Source: a virus. From it: DNA of 37,850 bases. Position 1 is the stretch's first letter. Every line of letters starts with the position of its first letter. Of this stretch, positions 9,918-19,117 are shown piece after piece. The DNA lies in IMG/VR virus record IMGVR_UViG_3300032291_001527, positions 1 to 37,850 of that record. One strand, 5' to 3'. The position numbers and the translations under genes were made by a program. Below the pieces are notes generated by a model. The model was not told where the DNA came from and ran no database searches. It saw only the letters and a program-made list of their open reading frames with translations.

Positions 9918-11929
9918 TATAAAGCCCTCCCTTTTATGTCTTTGTTAGGAAATTTAACTTCAAATATACATGGGTCTAAAGAAGGATAGACAATCTTACC
10001 TTTAGTTGCTTCATCTATATTATATCTATTGGGTGAATAATTTCCATCACCACCACATAGATTGTGTATTTTTACCGATGGTACACTCATAACACCTTCT
10101 ACATTAGCCAATATTAATTCTATTTCTGAAATATTGATTGGTTTATTAAATGTCCAATTATCTATATTAAAATAATTTTGTATTTCTGTAAGACATTTTG
10201 TAACTATTTCTCTTTTATTGTAATTTGAATAAGTTATAATTTCAAAATCACAACCAATATTTACAACAAATCCGTTCATAATATTTACCGCATCTGTTAT
10301 CATTCTATATTCACCTAAATATGTTTTTAAGTTTTCTTTAACTGCATTATTTAAGTTTGTCAAATTTTTATTTTCGTCAAATCCTAAAACATACATATTA
10401 ATTGCAAATGGGTTGTTTATTTCATTTACTGCAGTCTTCTTTTGAGTAAGATATTTAACCAATTCTTTTTGGATATTTTGTTTTGTACTACCTTTTAAAC
10501 TATCTACTAAATTTGTAAATTCTGTAATATTTTGTGGGTTAGCTAAAATGGATGAAGGACTATTGTTATCTATTTCACCATCTGGACTAACATATACCTT
10601 TGCAACACTACCATATCTTTCAGGCATCGACAATGCTCTTACAATGTAGTCTTGTCTAGTTACTGCTCTATTTTGTGAACCAAACATTGCTAACGCATTC
10701 TGTCTAATTTCTTCAATAGATTCACTACCTCTACCACCTGATGCGGGTTCTAAATTTTCAACTGCAACCGATGATTTATATGTTTGATAGGTTATTAAAT
10801 CTATATCTGCAAATGATACCAAATCTTCATCATATTCTATTCTTCTTATTGTGGTTAAATCACCTGTATTTATATTTGATTCAACACCACCGCCGACTAA
10901 ATACTTAATTGTTAATTGTCCAGTAGGTGCAATTCCAAATGTATTTGTTTTTAAGAAATTTGATGGGTCAATACTTTGATTTAATCTATTAACCGAATTT
11001 GCTAATCCTAATCCTACATTTTTAGTATTTGGTAATATAGTTTCATCTTTCATTGAACTATTTCCATTTCCAAATTGAATATCAATAGTATTATCAGTAT
11101 TGGTTTTAACTGCAAATCTATGTGGTATCTTTTGTACTTCTAAAATATATGGTACATTTTGTACATTATTAGACATATCACCATTTGCATCAGTATTTGG
11201 TTGTTCTACAAAAATACTTTCTTGTGCCAAATAAGGAACTTCATAATATTTGTTTTGATAATTATCGGTAACTGAAACTATTTGTATAATATTAGTATCA
11301 CCTAATGTGATTGATGGGTAATCGGTTGTAGATATTGTAACATTTGTTTCCAATTGTTGAGCAGATATTGCTTGTATTTTTTTAGTAATAAGATATTGTA
11401 ATGGTTCTCCATTTGTATCTCTACTATATACATCAATTTCTCTACTTCCTGATAGGGAGAAATCAACCACATCGGTAGTTCTAAAAACAATATTTGAATT
11501 TGTATTGGAATTAACTTCCATACCATCTTTTATTCTTAAATAATATCTATCATCGGGTACATTATTTACACCCGTTCCTTTTCTTGGAACTAATTGATAA
11601 ACCGTTAATGTTGTTACTGCCGGCGTTGTTACTTTTGGTTTATAACCCATAGCTTGTGCCAATGCAACTACATTCTTTCTTTCACCGGCATATGCCAATA
11701 AAGATTCTTTTAATTGACTATCTTGATAAAAAGAAAGTACATCACCTATATACGATGCCATTTCAATGAAAACCATACCAGGAGAAGATTCATTGAAATC
11801 CGCATAACTATTTGGAAAGTATGTTTTAGAATATTCAATTAAATTTTGTCTTAAAGTATCAAAATCTTTTCCGACATAGTTTATATTCTTAGCATTTCCA
11901 AATGTTTTTTTACTACTATTAATTGCCAT
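9917..11929 (-). CDS. 6: Baseplate wedge protein gp6 (Baseplate_J family)
   Basis: A clear gp6-type wedge protein of 670 residues, close to the 660 of T4 gp6. The N-terminus has the family signature: YVGKDFDTLRQNLIEYSKTY, then FNESSPGMVFIEMASYIGD and the LSFYQDSQLKE helix (residues about 17-75). The middle contains a Baseplate_J-like section with NRAVTRQDYIVRALSMPERYG near 425-445. In T4, gp6 dimers form the ring that links the six wedges and triggers contraction. It starts 8 bases after gp25, the usual gene order in T4-like phages. Nothing appears missing. Confidence 0.95.
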   Translation of the reverse strand: MAINSSKKTFGNAKNINYVGKDFDTLRQNLIEYSKTYFPNSYADFNESSPGMVFIEMASYIGDVLSFYQDSQLKESLLAYAGERKNVVALAQAMGYKPKVTTPAVTTLTVYQLVPRKGTGVNNVPDDRYYLRIKDGMEVNSNTNSNIVFRTTDVVDFSLSGSREIDVYSRDTNGEPLQYLITKKIQAISAQQLETNVTISTTDYPSITLGDTNIIQIVSVTDNYQNKYYEVPYLAQESIFVEQPNTDANGDMSNNVQNVPYILEVQKIPHRFAVKTNTDNTIDIQFGNGNSSMKDETILPNTKNVGLGLANSVNRLNQSIDPSNFLKTNTFGIAPTGQLTIKYLVGGGVESNINTGDLTTIRRIEYDEDLVSFADIDLITYQTYKSSVAVENLEPASGGRGSESIEEIRQNALAMFGSQNRAVTRQDYIVRALSMPERYGSVAKVYVSPDGEIDNNSPSSILANPQNITEFTNLVDSLKGSTKQNIQKELVKYLTQKKTAVNEINNPFAINMYVLGFDENKNLTNLNNAVKENLKTYLGEYRMITDAVNIMNGFVVNIGCDFEIITYSNYNKREIVTKCLTEIQNYFNIDNWTFNKPINISEIELILANVEGVMSVPSVKIHNLCGGDGNYSPNRYNIDEATKGKIVYPSLDPCIFEVKFPNKDIKGRAL

Positions 11930-11936
11930 TTATTTA

Positions 11937-12374
11937 TTAATTATTTATATTTACGTTTACTGTTTCTCTTAAATTAGGATTTGATGTTAATGAAAAATTA
12001 ATTTCAACATCAATTCTATTATTGTCTTTATCTATATCATCATAATCAACAATAATTTCATCAACTGTTATATATGGTAGCCATTTAGAAACCGAATCTA
12101 TTATACTGGTTTCAATTTTATCATCTATATCACCATCTACTATGGGTTCGAATAATACTTTCCATATATCACACCCAAATTCAGGTTGAGATACTCTTTC
12201 ACCCTTTTTAGTCATTAATAAATTTGTAATATTATCTTTAGCTTGAGTTAGTGTTGTATAATTAACGGCAAACATTCCACCTTGATTGGAGGATTTGTTT
12301 ATACCAATCCCCAATACTTTGTAGTCGTTTTCTTTTAAATCCGTTACATTTATTTTACCTAACTCTAATGCCAT
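11937..12374 (-). CDS. 25: Baseplate wedge protein gp25 (GPW/gp25 family)
   Basis: The 145-residue length and the family motif LLMTKKGERVSQPEFGCDIW with VLFEP (residues about 52-77) identify gp25, one of the most conserved proteins of contractile systems. It joins the wedge to the sheath and hub. Gene order gp25 then gp6 is as in T4. Its start overlaps the last base of the preceding 171-residue gene's stop. Despite the old name (tail lysozyme-like) I see no catalytic motif, as is normal for the family. Confidence 0.95.
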   Translation of the reverse strand: MALELGKINVTDLKENDYKVLGIGINKSSNQGGMFAVNYTTLTQAKDNITNLLMTKKGERVSQPEFGCDIWKVLFEPIVDGDIDDKIETSIIDSVSKWLPYITVDEIIVDYDDIDKDNNRIDVEINFSLTSNPNLRETVNVNINN

Positions 12375-12889
12375 TATTTAAATCTTTTAACTAATTCCGA
12401 ATAATCTCGTGTTAATGCTTTTATTGTAGCATCTTGCAGGCCATCTCCTGTTGATTCAAATTGTTGTGGAATATTTTGAGGAGTTTCCATCCCTCTAAAA
12501 TCCATTGTGTTCCAATCTTCATCCATTTGCATAGTTGGTCTAATCATATCTAATACACTACTACCTCCACCCTGTCCACCTTCTACTCTTTCTGCAGAAG
12601 TAAATGGTTGGGTTTGGTTTAACACTTCATTCAACATAGCATTTTTAGTGAATTCTTTTTGTGGTCTATTTGGGATTTGAATTGGCTGCTCATATGCAGT
12701 TTGTTGTCTTTTAACCGGTGTGGGTGTAACTTCCGTCATCTCTCTCAATGATGGAGTAGATGTTTTCTTTTGTGAGTTTAATGTAACTGCACCAGATTTG
12801 ATAAGTTTAACAAGTTCTTCTTTAACTTGTAATTTAACTTCGTTTTTAACAACTTCTTTAATTAAAGTTAATAAAATTTCTGATTTCAT
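12374..12889 (-). CDS. Uncharacterised baseplate-operon protein (171 aa)
   Basis: I do not recognise a family. Residues 1-40 are a charged Lys/Glu/Val helix (KEVVKNEVKLQVKEELVKLI). The middle is Thr/Gln/Pro-rich and probably disordered. A short acidic block, DMIRPTMQMDEDWNTMDFRG (about 114-133), stands out as a likely binding motif, and a final helix closes the protein. The shape, a helix plus a linear motif, suits a small adaptor or assembly chaperone in the baseplate rather than an enzyme. It sits directly before gp25 and overlaps it by one base, so co-translation is likely. Confidence 0.6.
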   Translation of the reverse strand: MKSEILLTLIKEVVKNEVKLQVKEELVKLIKSGAVTLNSQKKTSTPSLREMTEVTPTPVKRQQTAYEQPIQIPNRPQKEFTKNAMLNEVLNQTQPFTSAERVEGGQGGGSSVLDMIRPTMQMDEDWNTMDFRGMETPQNIPQQFESTGDGLQDATIKALTRDYSELVKRFK

Positions 12890-12914
12890 AATAATTGTTT
12901 TGTATATGTTTAGT

Positions 12915-12922
12915 AATAAATA
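12915..12922 (-). promoter_or_regulatory. Weak late-promoter-like element TATTTATT
   Basis: The 47-base gap before the 171-residue gene reads AAATATTTATTAC on the minus strand, one base different from the TATTTATA elements elsewhere, about 25 bases before the ATG. TATTTATT also occurs inside genes, so this is weak. Confidence 0.2.
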
Positions 12923-12936
12923 TTTGATTTAATAAT

Positions 12937-14163
12937 TTATCCAATAACTTTATAACCTGTCCAATTTAACATAGCGGGTGCTGGTGGTGCAGGTGGTGGA
13001 TATTGTGCCATTACCATCATTGTCCCACTAACTCCCATTAAATGAAATTTTGCTAAATTAACAAATGGATTTAAAAATATTATTGTTTGTTCGGAAAATA
13101 CTAATGTTGGTGGAATAAACCATATATTTGGAATATTGGGAATTAATCCTTTTATCATATCATACGCCATAGCTTCCAATTCTTCCTTTGTAGGTATTTT
13201 ATCTTTTATCATTTGCTTTAATTCTGCTTTCGTTGGAATGTGTGGAATAGATATACCCGGTAATACAATATCAGGAATTACTCCATCAATTGTATCTTTT
13301 ACAAATTTTTTGATTTCTTCTTTGGTTGGTTTTTTGGGTAAATTATTTGCCATATCAACTGCGGTTTGTATAGCAGCATAGATTGGTGTTAATATTGCTT
13401 CTTCAATTGGTTTAATAATACTTTCTTCCAAAGCCTTTATTGCTTCTTCCATTAATTTATCCTTTGCAGCATCTACTATTTTTTTCCTTTTAGGTAATTC
13501 TGGAAATGGAAATTTAATTGCTTTTTTGATTTGTGCACCAATAGCCGGCTTTTTCTTTTTTATTTCTTGATAATCTAAAACAATTTTTTTACCAGCTTGA
13601 ATTAATGGATGATTTTTTATTTTAATATCAATCGGTTCTTTTTTAATAATTTTTACTATTGTATCATATACATTTATTTCACCAAAACCCTGTATTATTA
13701 TTGTCTGACTTTTTAAATCGTCTACCAATGCTTTAGCTGCTTCTTTTAATGCTTTGTTAATTGCAGCACTCGATGCTAATTTTATTGGATTGGGCCCTAA
13801 GTTTTTAATTGTTCCTATTGCTGGTGGTGTAGACGGCCATCCCAATGGTTTTAATAATGGATTTGGTATTGGTGCCATTTCTGCACCTAACCAATATTCA
13901 TCAAATGCAGCTGGGTATATTTCTGCTAATATGTTAAAATTTTCTCCTCCTGATTCTTGTCCCTTTTTTAACGCTTGTGTGATTACTCTGGCCATACCAT
14001 TCACATTGCCATTCATAATAGGAACACCATAAATCATATCACCACCTCTTTTTATACATTTGTCATATTCTTTTGATATAAAATATGCAAAACCTTCGGT
14101 GTCATTTGAATATTGAAATGTAATTAATGCGTTTAATACATTTATTTTGTATATAGTCCACAT
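12937..14163 (-). CDS. Uncharacterised baseplate-region protein, helix- and proline-rich (408 aa)
   Basis: No family recognised. The N-terminus (to about 100) is globular with aromatic residues. Residues about 120-330 are Lys/Ile/Ala-rich helices broken by prolines, with an internal repeat of the form PTKEEIKKFVKDTI, PTKAELKQMIKDKI and PTKEELEAMAYDMI at about 290, 322 and 337. The last 60 residues are strand-like and end with a PPPAPPAPA linker. It lies between the gp5-like spike and gp25, where other phages encode wedge, hub or tape-measure-related parts. I used the first ATG, three bases after the spike gene; an internal Met (MIYGVPIMNG) is possible but leaves a larger gap. Confidence 0.6.
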   Translation of the reverse strand: MWTIYKINVLNALITFQYSNDTEGFAYFISKEYDKCIKRGGDMIYGVPIMNGNVNGMARVITQALKKGQESGGENFNILAEIYPAAFDEYWLGAEMAPIPNPLLKPLGWPSTPPAIGTIKNLGPNPIKLASSAAINKALKEAAKALVDDLKSQTIIIQGFGEINVYDTIVKIIKKEPIDIKIKNHPLIQAGKKIVLDYQEIKKKKPAIGAQIKKAIKFPFPELPKRKKIVDAAKDKLMEEAIKALEESIIKPIEEAILTPIYAAIQTAVDMANNLPKKPTKEEIKKFVKDTIDGVIPDIVLPGISIPHIPTKAELKQMIKDKIPTKEELEAMAYDMIKGLIPNIPNIWFIPPTLVFSEQTIIFLNPFVNLAKFHLMGVSGTMMVMAQYPPPAPPAPAMLNWTGYKVIG

Positions 14164-14165
14164 CG

Positions 14166-15395
14166 TTATTTACTTACAAAGTTTTTAGAAGATAATAAAG
14201 TGTTTAACTTTCCCTTTATTGCTTTGAATGCAGCGACATTTGTTGGACCAGGACTTGTTGGGCCTGTTGGGGTAGCATATACTTGTTTTGATATTTCATC
14301 AATTAAATCACCTAATAATTTTACTAACTCACCACCCAAAACCAATTTTTGTACACTTGCACCCGCACCTCCTGAACCTGTATTTTTACCCAAATAAATG
14401 TTACCATTATCTGAATTTAAAAATATTTGATTTGCACCTTTTGAATGTAGTGTCAAATTATTTTCAGTATGTAAGTATATTTCTTTTGTAGCATCTACTG
14501 AATATCTACCATCGGTTATTATACCCGTATTACCTTTACCAAATATAATAAATTCACTTGCTTTAGCTGATAATATTATTCTATCCGAATTTATGAACAA
14601 TTGGTCTCCTGATAAATCCTTTGAATTTGGATAATTTTTAAAAGCTATTTTTTCTTTTTTAATAGTTTCTAAAAATGGTATTTTTACTTTACCAGATGTC
14701 ATATAAACCGATGTTCCATCTTTGTTTATATCTTCATCCACCAATTCACCTATTTTTTTAGAATCTAATTCCGGATTTTGTTTATTACGAATTATAATTG
14801 ATGGTGATGATGTTTTACCATCTTCTGTCAAATGAAATTCACTAAAACGAATTGTATTACCAACTCTACCACTTAAAATTGTGTCTCCTGATTTTGGATT
14901 TAAAAATTTAATTTTTTCATTTATTTTATAAGTAGTTTTTTCCGAATCTTGTTTTGGTTTTTCTGTGTTTGGTGTTCCTGTATTTTTTACCTCATTATAA
15001 TTTTGGCTCTTTGTTGTGTTTGATGCATTTTCTACACTTCTTTGTTTACTTTTTTCCGAAGTTTTATAATCCTCTCTATAATTTGGATATTGTGTAATCG
15101 TATAGGGAAGCCAAAAAAATTCATTTTCGTTTTGAATAATAAGAACGGTTTCTCCTTCAATTGGAAATGTTAAATTATTTTTATCAAATGGAAAAGCATA
15201 GTTTTCTAATTTAAGAGGAGTATTTCTTACAAATTCAATTGCACCTAAAAATCTAGTATCATTTTCTATAAAGTTTTTATTATCATTATAGAATTTTGTA
15301 TAATCGTCTATTACACTTCCAGACATTGGATATTTAGGCCATTTGTCATCGTATTTAATATAAACTTTTTTAACTGAGGCTAAAAACGATTCCAT
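14166..15395 (-). CDS. gp5-like baseplate central spike protein without lysozyme domain
   Basis: Residues about 1-125 form an OB-like domain (FPIEGETVLIIQNENEFFWL near 75-94) as in gp5/VgrG proteins. After a polar linker, residues about 155-370 run through short strands (LFINSDRIILSAKASEFIIF, GRYSVDATKEIYLHTENNLT, IFLNSDNGNIYLGKNTG), the pattern of a trimeric beta-helix spike. The C-terminus (LVLGGELVKLLGDLIDEI onward) is typical of phage and R-pyocin spike or VgrG-like ends. T4 gp5 carries a lysozyme between these parts; here only a Ser/Asn/Lys-rich linker stands there, so peptidoglycan cutting must come from another protein. The start overlaps the previous stop by one base. Confidence 0.75.
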   Translation of the reverse strand: MESFLASVKKVYIKYDDKWPKYPMSGSVIDDYTKFYNDNKNFIENDTRFLGAIEFVRNTPLKLENYAFPFDKNNLTFPIEGETVLIIQNENEFFWLPYTITQYPNYREDYKTSEKSKQRSVENASNTTKSQNYNEVKNTGTPNTEKPKQDSEKTTYKINEKIKFLNPKSGDTILSGRVGNTIRFSEFHLTEDGKTSSPSIIIRNKQNPELDSKKIGELVDEDINKDGTSVYMTSGKVKIPFLETIKKEKIAFKNYPNSKDLSGDQLFINSDRIILSAKASEFIIFGKGNTGIITDGRYSVDATKEIYLHTENNLTLHSKGANQIFLNSDNGNIYLGKNTGSGGAGASVQKLVLGGELVKLLGDLIDEISKQVYATPTGPTSPGPTNVAAFKAIKGKLNTLLSSKNFVSK

Positions 15396-15799
15396 TATAA
15401 TTTAGTTTTAATTTCTTCAATTTCTATTTCCAAATCGCCCATTTTTTCTTTTGTCTTTTCTTCTACTGCGTTGATAGTATCTTCCATATCTTGTAGTAAT
15501 TGTGTCTTTTCATGTTCACTCAACCAACCATCTTCTCCAATACCTTTGGCTTCGGCAGCTGCAAGTCTTTGTGCAATAGTTGCAAGTTTAATTAAGTGGT
15601 CATCGTTTTTAACCGATACCTCAATTAAATCTTTTATGATGGGTGCAATCACAGTTGCTTCTCCTACATTTTTAATTAGTTTACGAAGGGATTCAATCAG
15701 TTCGGAAATGTTTTTCTTTTTGTTTAATTGATTTTCGTATATATCTTTAAATAATGATGATAAATTTTTACCATCAAATAATTGAAATTCGTTTGCCAT
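15395..15799 (-). CDS. Small helical protein at head of baseplate operon (134 aa)
   Basis: I do not recognise a family. The protein is almost all helix, starts MANEFQLFDGKNLSSLFKDI and ends in a charged coiled-coil-like tail (EKTKEKMGDLEIEIEEIKTK). Small helical proteins of this kind are common beside hub genes in T4-like phages and may be chaperones or hub parts. It is the first gene of the baseplate run, 23 bases after the carbamoyltransferase, and its stop overlaps the spike gene's start by one base. A structural or assembly role is inferred from position only. Confidence 0.6.
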   Translation of the reverse strand: MANEFQLFDGKNLSSLFKDIYENQLNKKKNISELIESLRKLIKNVGEATVIAPIIKDLIEVSVKNDDHLIKLATIAQRLAAAEAKGIGEDGWLSEHEKTQLLQDMEDTINAVEEKTKEKMGDLEIEIEEIKTKL

Positions 15800-15822
15800 T
15801 TTATATGTTTATGTACCAATAA

Positions 15823-17520
15823 TTATTTACTTATTAAAAACTTACCCAAAACTAAATAATCCATATCACAATTATGAAATGTCCAAATTGCTTTTTGTGG
15901 GTCATTTGTCATTGTATGGTCTTTTAAGTTAAATGATGTATTCAATAGAATAGGTGTTCCTGTTAGTTTTTCGAACTCCTTTAATAAGTCATAGTAAAGT
16001 GGGTTATCTTCTCTTTTAAGTGTCTGTATCCTTGCCGAATTGTCAACATGAGTTACTGACGGAATGTTTACTCCATTTTTAACTTTGACAACCTGGTTCA
16101 TATATGGTACATCTTCTTCTGATAGAAAATACTTTTGATAATCTTCAATTGTTACCGATGGAGCAAATGGTCTAAACATCTCTCTCTTTTTGACAACCTT
16201 ATTAATTCTATCTCTAATGTCGGACAAATGTGGATTACCCAATATGGAGCGATTGCCCAAAGCTCTTGCACCAAATTCAGTTCTACCCTGAAACCATCCT
16301 ACAATATTACCTTCTTCAATTAGTTTTGCAACCTCTTTACACAATGTCTGATGGGTATCATGCATTATAACTTTACTTCTATTGTTTTGTAATATAATTT
16401 TAAGTAATTCAGGACTACTCCACTCCTCACCCAAATACGGAGATTGATTATCACCACCTTTTATTTTTGGATTACCAAATGTTTGATGATAATGATATAA
16501 ACATGCACCAATTGCAGAACCACTATCGGATGGTGCAAAGGGAATCCAAACATTTTTAATTGATGTAGCTGTTTTTATTTTACCATTAGCAGTTCCATTA
16601 TATGCACAACCACCACCTAATACTAAATTCTCACATTCCCAAACATTAGTAATCCTATTGATGATAAAATATAGTGCACCCTCATACCATCTTTGTAATG
16701 ATGCAGCTAAGTCTTTATGATGTTGTTCTATTGGTTCATCTTTGAAACGTGGAGGAAATCCAATTAAATCAATGAGTTTTTGGTTGAACATATCGTTATC
16801 CGATGTTTCCCATGTAAAGTATTTCATATTAAGTTTAATAATATCAATCTCACCACCAATGGTAGCAATGTTGTCAAATAAACTATGATATTTTTGTCTA
16901 TCTCCGTATGGTGCCAATCCCATTACTTTGTATTCACCTTCGTTTGGTTTAAATCCTAAATAAGCAGTAAATGCTGAATATATTAATCCCAATGAATGTG
17001 GAAAGTGTAATGTTTGTATCTTATGAAATCCTTTGCCATCACACATTGTAGCATATACTGAATGTCTTTCACCAACTCCGTCAATTGACAAACCTATTGC
17101 TTTATCAAATGGTGATGTGTAGTAAGAAAATGCTAAATGTGATAAATGATGTTGTGTATAAGTAATAATACCATCGTAACCAATAGATTTTAATATTCCT
17201 TTTAAGTTACCTTCCGTTTTATTCCATCTTTTTAAGAATTGTCTCCATTTCATTGGATATCTTAAACCACCCCACTTACCAATTGTTTCTCTAACTCTTT
17301 CAAATTTATCTTTTGGGTTTTCATACCAACAAACCATATCAATTTCATCAATTGTTATTTTTGCATATTCTAAACACCATTGAATTGATTTAAACGGAAA
17401 AGAACTATCATGCTTTTCGCCGGATAGTTTCTCCTCTTCAATTGCACATATTACTTTACCATCTATAACTAATGCTGCTGCTGAATCATGGTAAAATGCT
17501 GATAAACCTAATTGTATCAT
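15823..17520 (-). CDS. O-carbamoyltransferase, NodU/CmcH/TobZ family
   Basis: A full-length (565 aa) carbamoyltransferase. It shows HDSAAAL at 11-17, the metal-binding HHLSH at 124-128, GEYKVMGLAPYG at 195-206, GGGCAYN at 302-308, SDSGSAIGA at 331-339 and GRTEFGARALGNRSI at 412-426. Family enzymes use ATP and carbamoyl phosphate to make a carbamoyl-adenylate and pass the carbamoyl group to a hydroxyl of a sugar or other small molecule. All key motifs look intact, so it should be active. The acceptor is not known. It lies between the late sigma factor and the baseplate genes, 2 bases after sigma, so it is probably expressed with late genes. Possible targets are a virion glycan made by the downstream-numbered island or a modified nucleotide. 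Confidence 0.93.
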   Translation of the reverse strand: MIQLGLSAFYHDSAAALVIDGKVICAIEEEKLSGEKHDSSFPFKSIQWCLEYAKITIDEIDMVCWYENPKDKFERVRETIGKWGGLRYPMKWRQFLKRWNKTEGNLKGILKSIGYDGIITYTQHHLSHLAFSYYTSPFDKAIGLSIDGVGERHSVYATMCDGKGFHKIQTLHFPHSLGLIYSAFTAYLGFKPNEGEYKVMGLAPYGDRQKYHSLFDNIATIGGEIDIIKLNMKYFTWETSDNDMFNQKLIDLIGFPPRFKDEPIEQHHKDLAASLQRWYEGALYFIINRITNVWECENLVLGGGCAYNGTANGKIKTATSIKNVWIPFAPSDSGSAIGACLYHYHQTFGNPKIKGGDNQSPYLGEEWSSPELLKIILQNNRSKVIMHDTHQTLCKEVAKLIEEGNIVGWFQGRTEFGARALGNRSILGNPHLSDIRDRINKVVKKREMFRPFAPSVTIEDYQKYFLSEEDVPYMNQVVKVKNGVNIPSVTHVDNSARIQTLKREDNPLYYDLLKEFEKLTGTPILLNTSFNLKDHTMTNDPQKAIWTFHNCDMDYLVLGKFLISK

Positions 17521-17522
17521 CT

Positions 17523-18221
17523 TTAAATTTTTATATCACCATCTCTATCAAATTCATTATAAAGTGCCATTTGTTTTTCTTTCATCTTATTGACAACTTT
17601 GGTAATATAATGTGTCGGGTGACCGGTCATTTCTCTAATAAGTAGATATAGTGATTTTTTATTAAAATTTTCTATGTAATTAGCCCTTCTAAATAATTCT
17701 AAAACAGAATCTGCAATTTGCATATCTCTTTTCTTTGGAAAATGATTTTCTAAATGCTTATCCCAATATTGTAACATTCTAACATTAAAAGTTCTATGTT
17801 CATCATTTCTTTCTTCTTCTCTAAAATTATTTTCAGTATCAAATGAATCTGGCAATCCAGACATCACATCGGTATCTTTATATCTTTTATAGTTTGCGTT
17901 ATTATTTAAAATTAGATAGTTTCTCGCAACAATAGTAAAATAAGAAAATGCTTTACCCTTGCCCGCTTTGTACATATGAATTTTTTCAATCATAAATGCA
18001 ACTACTTCGGACATTACATCTTTTGGGTCATCATCAAAGTAAGTAAACTTCCATTTATTATAAACTATCTCTGCTAGTTTGTCAAATGCAGCTGCAATTC
18101 TTTCTCTATATAGTTTATCTTTAATAAATTGGTCATTAGTAAGATTATACTCAATGATTGCATCTTCAGTATCTTTTGGAAAATATTGTCTATTAGGCCC
18201 TCTCTTCTTTCTAATTGGCAT
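17523..18221 (-). CDS. 55: gp55-like RNA polymerase sigma factor for late transcription
   Basis: A 232-residue sigma factor of the T4 gp55 type. Residues about 68-125 match the region 2 core: DPKDVMSEVVAFMIEKIHMY, then GKGKAFSYFTIVARNYLI, where aromatic residues help melt the promoter, followed by NNNANYKRY. The C-terminal part (about 160-220) is helical and could be a reduced region 4. In T4, gp55 directs host polymerase to late promoters with a single -10 box TATAAATA. Its start region overlaps the 88-residue gene by 11 bases, and it directly precedes the carbamoyltransferase and structural genes. It is the best candidate reader of the TATTTATA elements. Confidence 0.85.
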   Translation of the reverse strand: MPIRKKRGPNRQYFPKDTEDAIIEYNLTNDQFIKDKLYRERIAAAFDKLAEIVYNKWKFTYFDDDPKDVMSEVVAFMIEKIHMYKAGKGKAFSYFTIVARNYLILNNNANYKRYKDTDVMSGLPDSFDTENNFREEERNDEHRTFNVRMLQYWDKHLENHFPKKRDMQIADSVLELFRRANYIENFNKKSLYLLIREMTGHPTHYITKVVNKMKEKQMALYNEFDRDGDIKI

Positions 18222-18477
18222 CTTTTTGTTGTTTGAATTTTTCTATTGTTTCTTTGATTTGATAAAATATAGAACCAACTTCATCATCCTTCTCAAACAT
18301 TTCACGACTATCAATTAGTCTCAATGCTTCCAGTAATGATTCGTTTCTTTCAATTTCAGCTTGTATAAATTTTTGTGTTTCTTCGTATGTATCTTCGTAT
18401 TTTTCTAATTTTTGAAGAAGATTATAAACTACATATAACAATGTAAGTATAAGTAATGTAAGTATTGTATATATCAT
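18211..18477 (-). CDS. Small membrane-anchored coiled-coil protein (88 aa)
   Basis: Residues about 2-21 (IYTILTLLILTLLYVVYNLL) form one membrane segment at the very N-terminus. The rest is a charged Glu/Lys helix with heptad character, expected to face the cytoplasm. There is no family I can name. It is one base from peptide deformylase and overlaps the sigma gene by 11 bases, so it belongs to the same transcript. Comparable small anchored coiled-coil proteins are common between regulatory genes of T4-like phages; the function is unknown. Confidence 0.7.
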   Translation of the reverse strand: MIYTILTLLILTLLYVVYNLLQKLEKYEDTYEETQKFIQAEIERNESLLEALRLIDSREMFEKDDEVGSIFYQIKETIEKFKQQKDAN

Positions 18478-18478
18478 A

Positions 18479-19114
18479 TTAAACTATTTCGTATCCTTGT
18501 AAAAATAATTTGTTTGCATTTTTGTATTTAACTTCAATCATTTCACCTTCTTTTGATTTCATTACAATTTTTTCATTTCTACCAAAATCTACTTTTTTAA
18601 CTACCTGTGTTGTATAAACTCTATCTTTAATTGTAAATCCGTCTAAATGGTCAATTTCATGTTGAACTATAACGGTCATCATTGTTTCTTTTGATATTGA
18701 TTCATTTGCTTTATCTCCTTCTGGATTAATTTCAAATGTCAGTTCACCTAAGTTATCGGTGTCAACTACGACTTTACAAGCTCTAATAGTTCTAGTTGGT
18801 TTTGTAAGTGATGCTGGGATGGATAAACACCCTTCCATAAAAAGAAACCCTTCTTTAGATTTTTCTTTTATCATTGGATTGACTAAGAATAATTCTTCTT
18901 CTCCAAATTTAATATAACAAGCTCTTTTTTTAATTCCCAATTGAGTAGCAGATATTCCTAAACCAGGATAGTCTGTTAAACCCTGTTCTAATTGTTTTCT
19001 TAACTCATCTGCTTCTTTTTGAGTTATTTCTGACTTTAATACAGGAGTTTTAAGATACTCCGTAAACTCTTTTGTTGTTAGTCCGTTTGAACCTTTGTCA
19101 ACTATTAATTTCAT
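18479..19114 (-). CDS. def: Peptide deformylase
   Basis: All three family motifs are present: GLGISATQ at 51-58, EGCLS at 94-98 and QHEIDH at 151-156, giving the Cys and two His metal ligands and the catalytic Glu. The enzyme removes the formyl group from new N-terminal methionines. The 211-residue length is slightly longer than bacterial forms, with an extra Lys-rich C-terminal tail (about 175-211). Phage deformylases are known from marine T4-like phages, where they are thought to keep processing of phage or photosystem proteins fast. It follows the DUF2061 gene by 3 bases and should be active. Confidence 0.95.
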   Translation of the reverse strand: MKLIVDKGSNGLTTKEFTEYLKTPVLKSEITQKEADELRKQLEQGLTDYPGLGISATQLGIKKRACYIKFGEEELFLVNPMIKEKSKEGFLFMEGCLSIPASLTKPTRTIRACKVVVDTDNLGELTFEINPEGDKANESISKETMMTVIVQHEIDHLDGFTIKDRVYTTQVVKKVDFGRNEKIVMKSKEGEMIEVKYKNANKLFLQGYEIV

Positions 19115-19117
19115 ATT

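Noticed and set aside
11942-11949. TATAAATA on the minus strand before gp6, identical to the T4 late box
   Set aside because: Lies inside the gp25 coding end, and the same octamer in this orientation occurs only inside genes in this window.
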